Shown here in pieces: positions 1 to 9,403 of a DNA stretch of 64,000 nucleotides. The notes under the pieces are model-generated. The model had not been told where the DNA came from. It did no database searches and saw nothing but the letters and a program-made list of their open reading frames with translations. Numbering within the stretch: position 1 is the stretch's first letter; each line of letters opens with the position of its first letter. Where the stretch lies: the NCBI RefSeq assembly GCF_018326005.1, contig NZ_AP021903.1:5793001-5857000 (forward strand), in the 5' to 3' direction. The translations under genes and the position numbers were made by a program. The stretch is from Pseudomonas sp. Seg1 (GTDB lineage: Bacteria > Pseudomonadota > Gammaproteobacteria > Pseudomonadales > Pseudomonadaceae).

Positions 1-717
1 GTCGACGGTGTTTTCGTTGAGCACCAGCGTGATTTGCGAGGTAATCACCTCGTTCTGGTTGCTGGTCTCATCGAAGTTATAGCCGCCGTTACCGTAGTTG
101 CCCCAATAGTTGACGTAAACCAGATAGGTGCCATGCAGCGGCGCGGTCATGGTGAACATCTCCGGACCGGGACCATCGACGCCATCCGGGTCGAGACCGC
201 CGCCGTTGCTCAGCGCCGGCCGCGCCCAAAAGGCATGCTGACCGTCGGGCGTGACAATGTGCAGATCAAGTTCGGCTTTCGGATCGTCCCATCCCAAGAC
301 AAGACGAATTTTCGCCGGCGTGCGCAGGTTATTTGCTTCATAAAATTGCACACGCTTGAGCGACTGGCCTTCGGCGCTGATCACCTCGACGCTGTTCGAC
401 CCCGCGCCAAACGCATACGGGCGGGCAAATCGCCCTTGGTCGTCGGTGTACAGATTCAGTGGATTGCCGTTGACGGCGAGGCTGTGCGGCGGGCGCATAT
501 GGCCGATGGCTTTGAGCTGGCCTTCGATCATTGTGCGATTACGCTGGACGCCGCGATCGATCGGCGGCGTCGGGTAGGCGACTTGCGGGTTTTCCGTTCG
601 GTCGAGCAAACCGTGATAACGCCAGCCGCCCACCGGTTCCGCCAACTCGGCAGTCGGCGCGGCCAGCAGCGCGGGCGCGCAGGCCAACCCGATCAGCAGC
701 ATAAGAAATGAACGCAT
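1..717 (-). CDS. DUF2135 (YfaP-like) exported protein, C-terminus cut by window edge
   Basis: Read on the minus strand from ATG at 717, the frame stays open for 239 codons to the window edge, so the 3' end is missing. The first ~19 residues (MRSFLMLLIGLACAPALLAA) form a typical signal peptide. The C-terminal half has the DUF2135 signature: LVLGWDDPKAELDLHI, then YVNYWGNYGNGGYNF and a final strand ITLVLNEN. DUF2135/YfaP proteins are periplasmic or surface beta-rich proteins of unknown role, often near alpha-2-macroglobulin-like genes. A strong GGAGG ribosome site precedes the ATG (CAGGAGGCATCAC). The plus-strand reading frame over the same bases is a shadow. The family call is fairly sure; the function is unknown. 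Confidence 0.8.
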   Translation of the reverse strand, partial: MRSFLMLLIGLACAPALLAAPTAELAEPVGGWRYHGLLDRTENPQVAYPTPPIDRGVQRNRTMIEGQLKAIGHMRPPHSLAVNGNPLNLYTDDQGRFARPYAFGAGSNSVEVISAEGQSLKRVQFYEANNLRTPAKIRLVLGWDDPKAELDLHIVTPDGQHAFWARPALSNGGGLDPDGVDGPGPEMFTMTAPLHGTYLVYVNYWGNYGNGGYNFDETSNQNEVITSQITLVLNENTVD

Positions 718-910
718 GTGATGCCTCCTGCCATGCCTGAACGAAACCTTGCACCCGATCCTCGGTACTTCACAGCGGTGAAAACTGCGTTTCGTCTGAA
801 AGACCCGTGACTGTCGGGTCGTAGAAGGCGCGAAGATTAGCCATTTGGCAGTTTTTTAACAATCGGATACATCTGGATTTGCGGTGAGAATCACGCAGTG
901 TTGTTGAGCG

Positions 911-956
911 TGAGCCGAATAGCGCTCTTATTCGGCTCACAAAATGAGCCGAATAA
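911..956. promoter_or_regulatory. Triple half-site palindrome, candidate operator/enhancer
   Basis: Three copies of the half-site TGAGCCGAATA in alternating orientation: plus at 911-921, minus at 928-939, plus at 945-956. The last two form a perfect 12-bp inverted repeat with a 5-base loop (CAAAA). No T-run follows, so a terminator is unlikely. It lies about 195-240 bases upstream of the DUF2135 gene and 264 upstream of xseB. This spacing would suit an activator acting at a distance, but I found no convincing -24/-12 element on either strand. Confidence 0.45.
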
Positions 957-985
957 GCCTTAACCTTCATGAATCCCTAAAAAAA

Positions 986-1123
986 CCTGTGGCGAGGGGA
1001 TTTATCCCCGATCGGCTGCGAAGCAGTCGTAAACCGTTATCCACGGTTTTCCCTGAAAAAACCGGTCGGCTGCTTTTTGGGGTTGCTGCGCAACCCATCG
1101 GGGATAAATCCCCTCGCCACAGG
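986..1123. repeat. REP-type inverted repeat (GGCGAGGGGATTTATCCCC family)
   Basis: CCTGTGGCGAGGGGATTTAT... at the left is mirrored by ...ATAAATCCCCTCGCCACAGG at the right, with inner arms around GGCTGCGAAGCAGTC and GGTTGCTGCGCAACC. The same family recurs at 6410, 11929, 23358 and 32471 in this window. It fills most of the gap between the 911-956 palindrome and xseB. Confidence 0.85.
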
Positions 1124-1219
1124 GTTATGTGCACGGCCTTGGACTAGGTACCTCATTTGCCCATAACCCCCCTATCTGCTAGTGTCGCGCCGGTTTAACG
1201 TCAACCGGAAATCGCCGCC

Positions 1220-1462
1220 ATGGCCCGCAAAAAAGCTGCACTGGATTTCGAACAGTCCCTCGCCGACCTGCAAACACTGGTCGAGCGTCTGGAGAATGGT
1301 GAATTGTCGCTGGAAGACTCGCTGACCGCTTTCGAGCAGGGCATCGGTCTGACCCGTGACTGCCAGGCAGCGCTGGCGCAAGCCGAGCAGAAGGTGCAAG
1401 TGCTGCTGGAGCGCGATGGCGAACTCGCCGAGGAACCCTTCGACGCGGAACAGCCAGAATGA
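1220..1462 (+). CDS. xseB: Exodeoxyribonuclease VII small subunit
   Basis: 80 residues, the usual length for XseB. The protein is a helical hairpin that packs along the large XseA subunit; the enzyme degrades single-stranded DNA in both directions. Recognisable residues are the start [14 protein letters not shown] and [16 protein letters not shown], typical of the family. It overlaps ispA by four bases (ATGA), so the two are translationally coupled. xseA is not in this window. The xseB-ispA-dxs order is the standard one in Pseudomonas and other gammaproteobacteria. Confidence 0.97.
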   Translation: MARKKAALDFEQSLADLQTLVERLENGELSLEDSLTAFEQGIGLTRDCQAALAQAEQKVQVLLERDGELAEEPFDAEQPE

Positions 1463-2346
1463 TTGCAGCGTATTCGGCGACCAGTCAGGCGCGGGTCAAC
1501 GCGGCCCTGGAAACCCTGTTCAACGCCCCGCTGCCGGAACTGGCGCGCCTCTACGAAGCGATGCGCTACAGCGTGATGAACGGCGGCAAACGCGTGCGTC
1601 CACTACTGGCCTACGCCGCATGCGAAGCCCTCGGTGGCAAGCCCGAGCAGGCCAACGGCGCGGCCTGCGCCGTTGAACTGATCCACGCCTATTCGCTGGT
1701 GCACGACGATTTGCCGGCGATGGACGACGACGATCTGCGTCGCGGCCAGCCAACCACCCACAAGAAATTCGACGAAGCCTGCGCGATTCTCGCCGGTGAC
1801 GGCTTGCAGAGCCTGGCGTTCAGCGCCCTGCTCGACCCGCGCCTGAGCGATCTGAGCACAGACATTCGCCTGCAACAGGTCACAACGCTGGCGCATGCGG
1901 CAGGCCCGGCGGGTATGGTCGGCGGTCAGGCCATCGACCTCGGCTCGGTTGGCCTGAAGCTCGATCAGAAAGCCCTCGAACAGATGCACCGGCACAAGAC
2001 CGGCGCGTTGATCGAGGCCAGCGTCAAACTCGGCGCCCTGGCCAGCGGCCGGGCCGAGCAGGATGAACTCAAGGCCCTGCAGACTTATGCACAGGCCATC
2101 GGCCTCGCCTTCCAGGTGCAGGACGACATCCTCGACGTCGAAAGCGATACCGAAACCCTCGGCAAACGCCAGGGCGCCGACATTGCCCGCGATAAGCCAA
2201 CCTACCCGGCCCTGCTCGGTCTGGACGCCGCCAAGGCCTATGCCCTGGAACTGCGCGATCAGGCCCTGCACGCCCTGCGACCGTTTGACGCGGCAGCCGA
2301 GCCGTTGCGCGAGCTGGCCCGGTATATCGTCGAGCGCCGCAACTGA
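1459..2346 (+). CDS. ispA: Farnesyl diphosphate synthase (polyprenyl synthetase)
   Basis: 295 residues. It condenses dimethylallyl or geranyl diphosphate with isopentenyl diphosphate to give farnesyl diphosphate, precursor of undecaprenyl phosphate, quinones and haem O. The first aspartate-rich motif DDLPAMD is at residues 83-89, and the second (QDDILD) is near residues 220-226; both bind magnesium-diphosphate. [10 protein letters not shown] near residue 41-50 is the family signature. ATG overlaps the xseB stop. The next gene, dxs, makes the precursor pathway's first dedicated intermediate, so the cluster couples supply and use of isoprenoid units. Confidence 0.97.
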   Translation: MIAAYSATSQARVNAALETLFNAPLPELARLYEAMRYSVMNGGKRVRPLLAYAACEALGGKPEQANGAACAVELIHAYSLVHDDLPAMDDDDLRRGQPTTHKKFDEACAILAGDGLQSLAFSALLDPRLSDLSTDIRLQQVTTLAHAAGPAGMVGGQAIDLGSVGLKLDQKALEQMHRHKTGALIEASVKLGALASGRAEQDELKALQTYAQAIGLAFQVQDDILDVESDTETLGKRQGADIARDKPTYPALLGLDAAKAYALELRDQALHALRPFDAAAEPLRELARYIVERRN

Positions 2347-2437
2347 CGGCGAATCAGCCAAAAAAGACCAACGCGTGGGCAGGGGGCGATGCATCAGGTA
2401 AACTGCCGCATCTTTTATACCTATAACGATTCGCCTG

Positions 2438-4336
2438 ATGCCCACGACGTTTCATGAGATTCCCCGCAAGCGCCCGACCACGCCCCTGCTCGACCGCGCG
2501 AATACGCCGGACGGCCTGCGCCGGTTAGGCGAAGCCGAGCTGGAAACCCTGGCCGATGAGTTGCGCCTGGAATTGCTCTACACGGTCGGCCAGACCGGTG
2601 GGCATTTCGGTGCCGGCCTGGGCGTCATCGAGCTGACCATCGCGTTGCATTACGTCTTCGACACCCCGGACGACCGGCTGGTGTGGGACGTCGGTCATCA
2701 GGCTTATCCGCACAAGATCCTCACCGGTCGCCGCGAGCGCATGGAATCCCTGCGCCAGAAGGACGGTATCGCCGCTTTCCCGCGCCGCTCCGAGAGCGAG
2801 TACGACACCTTTGGCGTCGGCCACTCCAGCACCTCGATCAGCGCGGCGCTGGGCATGGCGATTGCCGCCCGCCTGCAAAACAGTGATCGCAAGGCGATTG
2901 CCGTGATCGGCGACGGCGCACTGACGGCGGGCATGGCTTTCGAGGCGCTGAACCATGCGCCGGAAGTCGACGCCAACATGCTGGTGATCCTCAACGACAA
3001 CGACATGTCGATCTCGCGCAACGTCGGCGGCCTGTCGAATTATCTGGCGAAAATCCTTTCCAGCCGCACTTACGCGAGCATGCGTGAAGGCAGCAAAAAA
3101 GTGCTGTCGCGCCTGCCAGGCGCCTGGGAAATCGCCCGTCGCACCGAAGAATACGCAAAAGGCATGCTGGTCCCCGGCACGCTGTTCGAAGAGCTGGGCT
3201 GGAACTACATCGGCCCGATCGACGGCCACGACCTGCCAACGCTGATCGCCACGCTGCGCAACATGCGTGACCTCAAAGGCCCGCAGTTCCTGCACATCGT
3301 CACCAAGAAAGGTAAAGGCTTCGCCCCGGCGGAAGTCGACCCGATCGGTTACCACGCAATCACCAAACTCGAACCGCTGGACGCCCCGGCCGCTGCGCCG
3401 AAGAAAGCCGGCGGGCCGAAGTATTCGGCAGTGTTCGGCGAGTGGCTGTGTGACATGGCGGCGGCTGATCCACGTCTGGTCGGGATTACCCCGGCAATGA
3501 AGGAAGGCTCGGATCTGGTGGCGTTCAGCGAACGCTTCCCGCTGCGCTACTTCGACGTGGCGATTGCCGAACAGCACGCGGTGACGTTCGCTGCCGGCAT
3601 GGCCTGCGAAGGCGCGAAACCGGTGGTGGCGATCTACTCGACATTCCTCCAGCGTGGCTACGATCAACTCGTCCACGATGTGGCGGTGCAGAACCTCGAC
3701 GTGCTGTTCGCCATCGACCGCGCCGGTCTGGTCGGCGAAGACGGCCCGACCCACGCCGGCAGTTTCGATCTGTCGTACCTGCGTTGCATCCCGGGCATGC
3801 TCATCATGACCCCGAGCGATGAGAACGAATTGCGCAAAATGCTCACCACCGGCCACCTGTACAACGGCCCGGCGGCGGTGCGTTACCCGCGCGGCAGCGG
3901 CCCGAATGCGAACATCGAGAAAGATCTCGAGCCTATCGAAATCGGTAAGGGCATCGTCCGTCGCCAGGGCAGCAACGTCGCTCTGCTGGTGTTCGGCGTG
4001 CAACTGACCGAGGCGCTGAAAGTCGCCGAGAAGCTGGATGCGACGGTGGTCGACATGCGTTTCGTCAAACCGCTGGATGAGGCACTGGTGCGCGAGATTG
4101 CCGGCAGCCACGAGTTGCTGGTGACGATCGAAGAGAACGCGATCATGGGCGGCGCCGGTGGCGCGGTCAGCGAATTTCTCGCACGCGAGAATATTCTCAA
4201 GTCGATGCTGCATCTGGGCTTGCCGGACAGCTACGTCGAGCACGCGAAACCGGCGCAGATGCTGGCGGAGTGCGGGCTGGATGAGGCCGGAATCGAAGCG
4301 TCGATCCGCGAGCGTCTGGAACTGCTCAACCGCTAA
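2438..4336 (+). CDS. dxs: 1-deoxy-D-xylulose-5-phosphate synthase
   Basis: 632 residues, normal for DXS. It condenses pyruvate and glyceraldehyde 3-phosphate with thiamine diphosphate, the first step of the MEP isoprenoid pathway (and a source of pyridoxal and thiamine precursors). Visible: the catalytic histidine region [14 protein letters not shown], the thiamine-diphosphate motif [15 protein letters not shown], the long transketolase-like N-terminal half, and the pyrimidine-binding part with [17 protein letters not shown]. The start at 2438 lies 92 bases after ispA. A long minus-strand frame across dxs and btuB is a codon-bias shadow. Confidence 0.98.
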   Translation: MPTTFHEIPRKRPTTPLLDRANTPDGLRRLGEAELETLADELRLELLYTVGQTGGHFGAGLGVIELTIALHYVFDTPDDRLVWDVGHQAYPHKILTGRRERMESLRQKDGIAAFPRRSESEYDTFGVGHSSTSISAALGMAIAARLQNSDRKAIAVIGDGALTAGMAFEALNHAPEVDANMLVILNDNDMSISRNVGGLSNYLAKILSSRTYASMREGSKKVLSRLPGAWEIARRTEEYAKGMLVPGTLFEELGWNYIGPIDGHDLPTLIATLRNMRDLKGPQFLHIVTKKGKGFAPAEVDPIGYHAITKLEPLDAPAAAPKKAGGPKYSAVFGEWLCDMAAADPRLVGITPAMKEGSDLVAFSERFPLRYFDVAIAEQHAVTFAAGMACEGAKPVVAIYSTFLQRGYDQLVHDVAVQNLDVLFAIDRAGLVGEDGPTHAGSFDLSYLRCIPGMLIMTPSDENELRKMLTTGHLYNGPAAVRYPRGSGPNANIEKDLEPIEIGKGIVRRQGSNVALLVFGVQLTEALKVAEKLDATVVDMRFVKPLDEALVREIAGSHELLVTIEENAIMGGAGGAVSEFLARENILKSMLHLGLPDSYVEHAKPAQMLAECGLDEAGIEASIRERLELLNR

Positions 4337-4361
4337 ATCGCTGGATACATGCAATATCCCA

Positions 4362-4452
4362 TGTGGGAGCGGGCTTTCCCGCGAAGGCGTCGGCACAGTC
4401 AACATTGATGTTGAATGTGCCGGCCTCATCGCGGGCAAGCCCGCTCCCACAG
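4362..4452. repeat. REP doublet (GGGAGCGGGCTTGCCCGCGAT family)
   Basis: Two inverted REP cores, TGTGGGAGCGGGCTTTCCCG at the left and GGGCAAGCCCGCTCCCACAG at the right, about 40 bases apart. It occupies most of the 171-base dxs-btuB gap. I looked here for a cobalamin riboswitch and found no B12-box-like core. Confidence 0.85.
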
Positions 4453-4507
4453 TGTTTTGTAGAACTCCAAAAATTTGTGAACACCTGAAACACCATTGGA
4501 CTGCCCG

Positions 4508-6391
4508 ATGAAACTCTCGCGCCTCGCCCTGCCCTTCCTTCTGCTGCCAGCCGCCAGCGCCCTCGCCGACACCTTCGAACGCGATCAAGCGCTGAAGCTG
4601 CCTGACACGCTGATCAGCGCCAACCGCCAGGTCGAAGCACGCAACGACAGCAGCGCGGCCAACACTGTATTTACCCGCGAAGACATCGACCGCCTGCAAC
4701 CGAGCGATGTGCCAGACCTGCTGCGTCGGGTGCCGGGCGTGCAGGTGGCGCAGGCCGGCGGGCGTGGCAGTCTGCCCGGGATTTATATTCGCGGTACGCA
4801 GTCGGCGCAGAGTCTGGTGCTGGTCGACGGCCAGCGCATCGGCAGTTCCACTTCCGGCGACAGCAACCTGCAACACCTGAACATCGAGCAGATCGAGCGC
4901 GTTGAAGTGCTGCGCGGTTCGCGTTCGGTGATTTACGGCAGCGATGCGATTGGCGGGGTGATTCAGATCTTCACCCGGCGCGGCACTGAGCAGGGTTTGC
5001 AGCCGCGCCTGCATGCTGGCGTCGGCAGCAACCAGACCTGGGAGCGCAGCCTCGGCTTGTCCGGTGGCGATGACAAAACCCGCTTCAACCTCGGCGCCAG
5101 TCTCGATGAAACGGCCGGCATTGATCGCACCCACGAGTCATATCCCAGCGATAGCGATCACGATGCTTACCGCAACAAGTCCCTCAGCCTGAGTCTCAGT
5201 CATGCACTGACTGATGACATCGAAGTCGGTGCCAACCTGCTGGATAACCGTGGCAAGAGCGAATTCGACAACCCGTTCGGTCGCTTTGACATGAACACTT
5301 TCGAATCGGTGCAGCAGCAGCCTTACAGCGATTTCAACGTCAGCAGCGTCAGCAGTTACGTCGATGCCCGGGTCAACGAGATCTGGAAAACCCGCGTCGA
5401 ATTCGGCCACACCGAGAACCGCGAAAAGACCCTCGACAAGCTCAGCGATGAACGCACGGTGTTCAACACCTACCGCGATTCGGTGAACTGGCAGAACGAC
5501 CTGACCCTCGACGCACGTAACAGCCTGATCCTTGGTGGCGACTGGTATGAAGACCGGGTCAACAGCAGCACCGCGTTCGATGAGGACAGCCGCTGGAACC
5601 GCGCCGCGTTCATCCAGCATCGCTATCAGGCCGACAGCTTCTCCACCGAACTGGGCCTGCGTCACGACGACAACCAGCAATTCGGCAGCCAGAACACCTG
5701 GAGCGGTACGTTCACTCTGCCGCTGAACCCAGACAACGACCTGTTGCTGAGCTACAGCGAAGGCTTCCGCGCGCCGACCTTCAACGATCTGTACTACCCG
5801 GATTTCAGCAACCCGAATCTGAAACCGGAAACCTCGAAAAGCTACGAGCTGCAATGGCGCAGCCAGTTGAACGACAGCAGCCGTCTCGAAGCCTCGATTT
5901 ACCGTACGGACCTGGAAGACGCGATCATTTTCGGCAGCAATTCACGACCTGAGAACGTCGCCTCGGCGCGGATCAACGGTTTTGAAGCGGCGCTGAAACA
6001 GCAACTGTTCGGCTGGCAGAGCAACCTTGGCGTATCGATCATTGACCCACGCGACCGCGATACTGGCCATACCCTGGCGCGGCGTGCGCGGCGCACGCTG
6101 AGTTGGGATCTGGATCGGCAGTTCGACCGTCTGAGCCTCGGCGCCAGTTGGCAGGCGGTAAGCAGCAGCTATGACGACCGGGATAACCGGCAGTCGTTGG
6201 GCGGCTATGCATTGTTCGGCTTGCGCAGCAGCTGGGCGCTGAACCGCGAGATCAAGCTGGATCTGAAGGTGGATAACTTGCTGGACAAGGGCTACAGCCG
6301 GGCGAACTACAGCTATGACGGCAGCCAATATGGTTATCGCGAGGAAGGTCGGGCGTGGATGTTTGGCGTCACTTGGACGCCGCAACTCTAA
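4508..6391 (+). CDS. btuB: TonB-dependent vitamin B12 receptor
   Basis: 627 residues from ATG 4508; an upstream in-frame TTG at 4496 would add four residues before the signal peptide and is less likely. Signal peptide MKLSRLALPFLLLPAASALA is followed by a TonB-box-like KLPDTLISAN. The plug domain has PDLLRRVPGVQV, RGTQSAQSLVLVDGQRIG and IEQIERVEVLRGSRSVIYGSDAIGGVI. The C-terminal barrel ends in an aromatic-rich strand (WMFGVTWTPQL), as outer-membrane proteins do. It should import cobalamin across the outer membrane; the cobalamin-binding protein encoded at 6542-7342 supports this. No riboswitch was seen in front. Confidence 0.9.
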   Translation: MKLSRLALPFLLLPAASALADTFERDQALKLPDTLISANRQVEARNDSSAANTVFTREDIDRLQPSDVPDLLRRVPGVQVAQAGGRGSLPGIYIRGTQSAQSLVLVDGQRIGSSTSGDSNLQHLNIEQIERVEVLRGSRSVIYGSDAIGGVIQIFTRRGTEQGLQPRLHAGVGSNQTWERSLGLSGGDDKTRFNLGASLDETAGIDRTHESYPSDSDHDAYRNKSLSLSLSHALTDDIEVGANLLDNRGKSEFDNPFGRFDMNTFESVQQQPYSDFNVSSVSSYVDARVNEIWKTRVEFGHTENREKTLDKLSDERTVFNTYRDSVNWQNDLTLDARNSLILGGDWYEDRVNSSTAFDEDSRWNRAAFIQHRYQADSFSTELGLRHDDNQQFGSQNTWSGTFTLPLNPDNDLLLSYSEGFRAPTFNDLYYPDFSNPNLKPETSKSYELQWRSQLNDSSRLEASIYRTDLEDAIIFGSNSRPENVASARINGFEAALKQQLFGWQSNLGVSIIDPRDRDTGHTLARRARRTLSWDLDRQFDRLSLGASWQAVSSSYDDRDNRQSLGGYALFGLRSSWALNREIKLDLKVDNLLDKGYSRANYSYDGSQYGYREEGRAWMFGVTWTPQL

Positions 6392-6409
6392 GATCAAACT
6401 CGATCAACT

Positions 6410-6541
6410 GTGGCGAGGGGATTTATCCCCGATGGGTTGCGAAGCAGCCCCAATACAGACACCTCAGTGAATCAGCCAGATTGAGCTCACCGGTTTACGG
6501 CTGCTACGCAGCCGGTCGGGGATAAATCCCCTCACTACAGG
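6410..6541. repeat. REP-type inverted repeat (GGCGAGGGGATTTATCCCC family)
   Basis: Left arm TGTGGCGAGGGGATTTATCC and right arm GGGATAAATCCCCTCACTAC in the convergent gap between btuB and btuF. The right arm has CACTAC for the usual CGCCAC, a small decay. It may also serve as a transcription barrier between the convergent genes. Confidence 0.85.
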
Positions 6542-7342
6542 TTATCGGTCAGGCGCGATGAGGTGGCAAAGCTTGGCTGTCGCATCGATCATCTGCCCGC
6601 TGGGCCTTTCCAGGCCCTTGTCAGTGACAAGCAGCAGTTTCCCCTGCGTCACCGCCGCCACCTGCGGCCAGGATTTCCACGCATCGAGCTGCGCCTGATC
6701 ACTCGCCAGAATCACCTCGGGATTGCGCTGCAACACGGCTTCTATACTCACCTGCGGCGCCGGTAGACTCAGGTCGGCGAACACGTTGCGCGCCCCGCAC
6801 ACCTGCAGCGCATCGCTGATGATCTGCCCTCCGCCCACCGTATACAGCGGCTTGTCCCAGACTTGATAGAACACCTTGAGCGGCGTGTCGCGACGATAGC
6901 GCTGGCGCAGGCCATCAAGTGTCTTGCGCAGATCCGCCGCCAACTTCAGCCCCCGCTCAGGCCGACCAAGTTGAGCGGCAATCGCTTCGATCTGCCCGGA
7001 AAGCTGTTCAAGGCTGTGCGGTTCGGCAACGAATGTGGGGACGTTCAAACGCTTGAGCTGATCACGCTGTGCCGGGCCGACACTGCCGGGCCAGAGCAAC
7101 AAAAGATCGGGTTTCAGGCTGAGCAGTTGCTCCATGTCGAGCTGGCCATAGCGGCCAACGGAAGGCACCCCGGCAAGGGCCGCCGGGCGCTCGCCAGCGT
7201 CCAGCACGCCGACCAGCAGGTCGGCTGAATCCAGTTCAACGACGATTTCCGACAGAGACGGCGCAAGGCTGACCACGCGCAGACTCGCCAGCGCCGAGCC
7301 GCTGATGGCCAGCAGCAGAAGCGCCAGCCAGAGTTGGCGCAT
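6542..7342 (-). CDS. btuF: Periplasmic cobalamin-binding protein (BtuF-like)
   Basis: 266 residues from ATG 7342. Signal peptide [20 protein letters not shown], then RVVSLAPSLSEIVVEL, the classic opening of class III (helical-backbone) periplasmic binding proteins. GRYGQLDMEQLLSLKPDLLLLW and YQVWDKPLYTVGGGQIISD fit BtuF-type binders. It would pass vitamin B12 from BtuB to an inner-membrane BtuCD transporter, which is not in the window. Its start overlaps the preceding gene's stop by one base (TGATG), so it is coupled to that gene. Specificity for B12 rather than a haem or siderophore is inferred from the btuB neighbour. Confidence 0.85.
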   Translation of the reverse strand: MRQLWLALLLLAISGSALASLRVVSLAPSLSEIVVELDSADLLVGVLDAGERPAALAGVPSVGRYGQLDMEQLLSLKPDLLLLWPGSVGPAQRDQLKRLNVPTFVAEPHSLEQLSGQIEAIAAQLGRPERGLKLAADLRKTLDGLRQRYRRDTPLKVFYQVWDKPLYTVGGGQIISDALQVCGARNVFADLSLPAPQVSIEAVLQRNPEVILASDQAQLDAWKSWPQVAAVTQGKLLLVTDKGLERPSGQMIDATAKLCHLIAPDR

Positions 7343-7761
7343 CAACCGAGTTGACGCGGAATACGGTAGAGGTAGAACAGCACCGCCGTGGACAACGCCA
7401 GCAGCATCAAGGGCACTGCTTCGAGGCCGACGAACACCGCCAGCGCGCCGATCCACGCCGGCAGCGCAGCCACAAGGAAGGCGCTGCGACGACGCGCCGC
7501 GAGAGCGATCCACGCCGCAGGTTCTTCAGGGGTATCGAGGGCTTTCTGGGTGGCGATCAGTGCGTGTTTATAACGGCCGAAAAGCTTCAGGCTGACAAAC
7601 ATCGACGCCACGCCGGCGATAAAGAACGGCATCGCCAGCACCGGCATGATCCCTTCGCCCTCACCGAACAGTGCGTTGAAGACAAACAACGGCACCAGCG
7701 CCAGCGCCAGGTATTTCCACCAGTCGACGCTGAGGCGACGGCGCACCTGACCGCGGGTCAC
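7342..7761 (-). CDS. Small conserved inner-membrane protein between ribA and btuF
   Basis: 139 residues from a GTG at 7761, which overlaps the ribA stop by four bases (GTGA). The longer frame that continues upstream runs inside ribA and is a shadow. Four hydrophobic stretches are visible: [55 protein letters not shown] and [17 protein letters not shown]. Homologues in Pseudomonas are often labelled MFS transporter, but this is far too short for one. The overlap with both ribA and btuF suggests one transcript. Function unknown. Confidence 0.8.
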   Translation of the reverse strand: MTRGQVRRRLSVDWWKYLALALVPLFVFNALFGEGEGIMPVLAMPFFIAGVASMFVSLKLFGRYKHALIATQKALDTPEEPAAWIALAARRRSAFLVAALPAWIGALAVFVGLEAVPLMLLALSTAVLFYLYRIPRQLG

Positions 7762-8375
7762 GCGCGGTCGACCTCGCCCTGATGCTCGTTGCCCATCATG
7801 TGGTCGAGCTTGCTGGCCTTGGTCGCCAGGTAGAGTTTGTTGTGCGGGTTGTGCCCGGTGTGCAGCGGCACGCGCTCGGCGACGGTGATGCCCATGTCGG
7901 TCAAGGCTTTGACCTTGCGCGGGTTGTTGGTCATCAGTCGCAATGACTTGACGCCCAGATGCTCGAGCATCGGCAGACACATGGCGTAGTCGCGCTGGTC
8001 GGCGGCGAAACCCAGACGCTCGTTGGCTTCAACGGTGTCGGCGCCGCCGTCCTGCAATTCGTAGGCGCGGATCTTGTTCAACAGCCCGATGCCACGACCT
8101 TCCTGACGCAAGTACAGCAGCACGCCACGACCTTCACGGGCGATGGCTTTGAGCGCGCCTTCGAGTTGCGAGCCGCAGTCGCAACGCTGGCTGAACAAGG
8201 CATCGCCCGTCAGGCATTCGGAATGCAACCGGCCGAGTACCGGGGCACCGTCGGCGAAATCACCCAGGCTCAGCACGACGTGCTCGCGGCCGGTGGCTTC
8301 ATCGAGAAAACCGTGCATGGTGAATTGCGCAAAAGGCGTTGGCAGCTTGGAAGCGGCGACAAAAACGACAGGCAC
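7758..8375 (-). CDS. ribA: GTP cyclohydrolase II
   Basis: 205 residues, typical of stand-alone RibA. It opens GTP to 2,5-diamino-6-ribosylamino-pyrimidinone 5'-phosphate, the first step of riboflavin synthesis. The zinc site [18 protein letters not shown] supplies three cysteines, and [11 protein letters not shown] and the catalytic RLMTNNPRK region are intact. This matters because the RibBA protein at 12057-13148 lacks these cysteines, so RibA is likely the only working cyclohydrolase encoded in the window. It overlaps the next gene by four bases. Confidence 0.97.
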   Translation of the reverse strand: MPVVFVAASKLPTPFAQFTMHGFLDEATGREHVVLSLGDFADGAPVLGRLHSECLTGDALFSQRCDCGSQLEGALKAIAREGRGVLLYLRQEGRGIGLLNKIRAYELQDGGADTVEANERLGFAADQRDYAMCLPMLEHLGVKSLRLMTNNPRKVKALTDMGITVAERVPLHTGHNPHNKLYLATKASKLDHMMGNEHQGEVDRA

Positions 8376-8508
8376 CGGTGTGCTCCTGATCTAAAAAAGT
8401 CTGAAGATTCGCTGGGCGGCATTGTAACAGCAGCTTTGGGCAGGCGCTTAGGCTGAATTATCGGGCATAACGATCAAAAAGTTTGATCACTTGCGGACAA
8501 CACCGACC

Positions 8509-8602
8509 CTTGTGGGAGCTGGCTTGCCAGCGATTGCGGTGGGTCAGCGAACATAATAGCGACTGATGTACCGTCATCGCTGGCAAGCCAGCTCCCACAG
8601 GG
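8509..8602. repeat. REP doublet (GGGAGCTGGCTTGCCAGCGAT family)
   Basis: TGTGGGAGCTGGCTTGCCAG at the left is mirrored by CTGGCAAGCCAGCTCCCACA at the right, about 40 bases apart, in the gap between ribA and the binding-protein gene (both minus strand). Confidence 0.9.
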
Positions 8603-8628
8603 TCCAGTGTTAAACCGATAGATCCGGT

Positions 8629-9366
8629 TCAGTTCGGTTTGAACGGATACGGCTGCTTCCACTTCTCGAAGATCGGCTTCAGCTCGCCGCTCTTCACCAA
8701 CTGGTCCATGCGCTGGTCATACAACGCCATCAATGTGCGGGCCTGTGGCGTATTGGCAAAGCACAGGTACAGCGGCAGTTCGGCGATATGGGTTTTACGG
8801 AACTGCGACGGATCCCTGGCCCGGCCGACCACGTAATCGACTTCAGTCTGCGCATCAATGTAATAGTCGGCACGGTTGTGGGTCAGCATCGACAGAATCC
8901 CGGTGCGCCGAATGACCTCGTTGTAGCTTTTCACGTTGGGCAAATAATTCTGGTAGTCGTAGCCGCGTACCCAGGCCAGTCGATAGTTGCCCAGGGTTTC
9001 CGGACTCGGTGCCGGATTGCTGGCGAGGCCCAGCGCGTAGATGTGATCGGTGTCGAAGTTCCAGCGCGGATAGAGCAGATCACTGGTCTCTTCATGATAA
9101 GAGCCGACACAGGCATCGACTTCGCCACGTTGAGCCAGCCCCACGGAACGCGTGTAAGGCTCGGTACGAATGTCGAGTTTCACCCCGGCCGGCTCGAACA
9201 CCTTGCGCAACACGTCCCAGCCGAGGCCATGACCATCGGCGGCGGTGTAATCTTCCCAGTCTTCGCTGGCCAGATGAATGACCGAAGGCGTCGGTGCGGT
9301 GTCCTGCGCACTGGCGACAGTGCCCAGCAGGATAAAAAACACAAGCGCCCACCAACGTCGAGCCAT
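8629..9366 (-). CDS. Periplasmic substrate-binding protein, family 3-like
   Basis: 245 residues from ATG 9366. Signal peptide MARRWWALVFFILLGTVASA. The fold resembles amino-acid-type solute-binding proteins: EDWEDYTAADGHGLGWDVLRKVFEPAGV, then EPYTRSVGLAQRGEVDACVGSY and a C-terminal LYLCFANTPQARTLMALYDQRM. No permease or ATPase gene is adjacent, so it may be a sensor-like or orphan binder. It lies 37 bases after pgpA on the same strand and may be read with it. An upstream GTG would give a longer leader but spoils the signal peptide start. Ligand unknown. Confidence 0.75.
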   Translation of the reverse strand: MARRWWALVFFILLGTVASAQDTAPTPSVIHLASEDWEDYTAADGHGLGWDVLRKVFEPAGVKLDIRTEPYTRSVGLAQRGEVDACVGSYHEETSDLLYPRWNFDTDHIYALGLASNPAPSPETLGNYRLAWVRGYDYQNYLPNVKSYNEVIRRTGILSMLTHNRADYYIDAQTEVDYVVGRARDPSQFRKTHIAELPLYLCFANTPQARTLMALYDQRMDQLVKSGELKPIFEKWKQPYPFKPN

Positions 9367-9403
9367 CCCCAGTCCCCTCACGTAACCCTGACGCCCCTTG
9401 GGA

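Noticed and set aside
718..910. Sigma-54 promoter for the DUF2135 gene
   Set aside because: The best GG/GC pair (TGGCTAATCTTCGCG on the minus strand) has the spacing off by one base.
2525..5134. 869-codon open frame on the minus strand
   Set aside because: Antisense to dxs and btuB, both solid genes; produced by high GC at third positions. No start signals or family.
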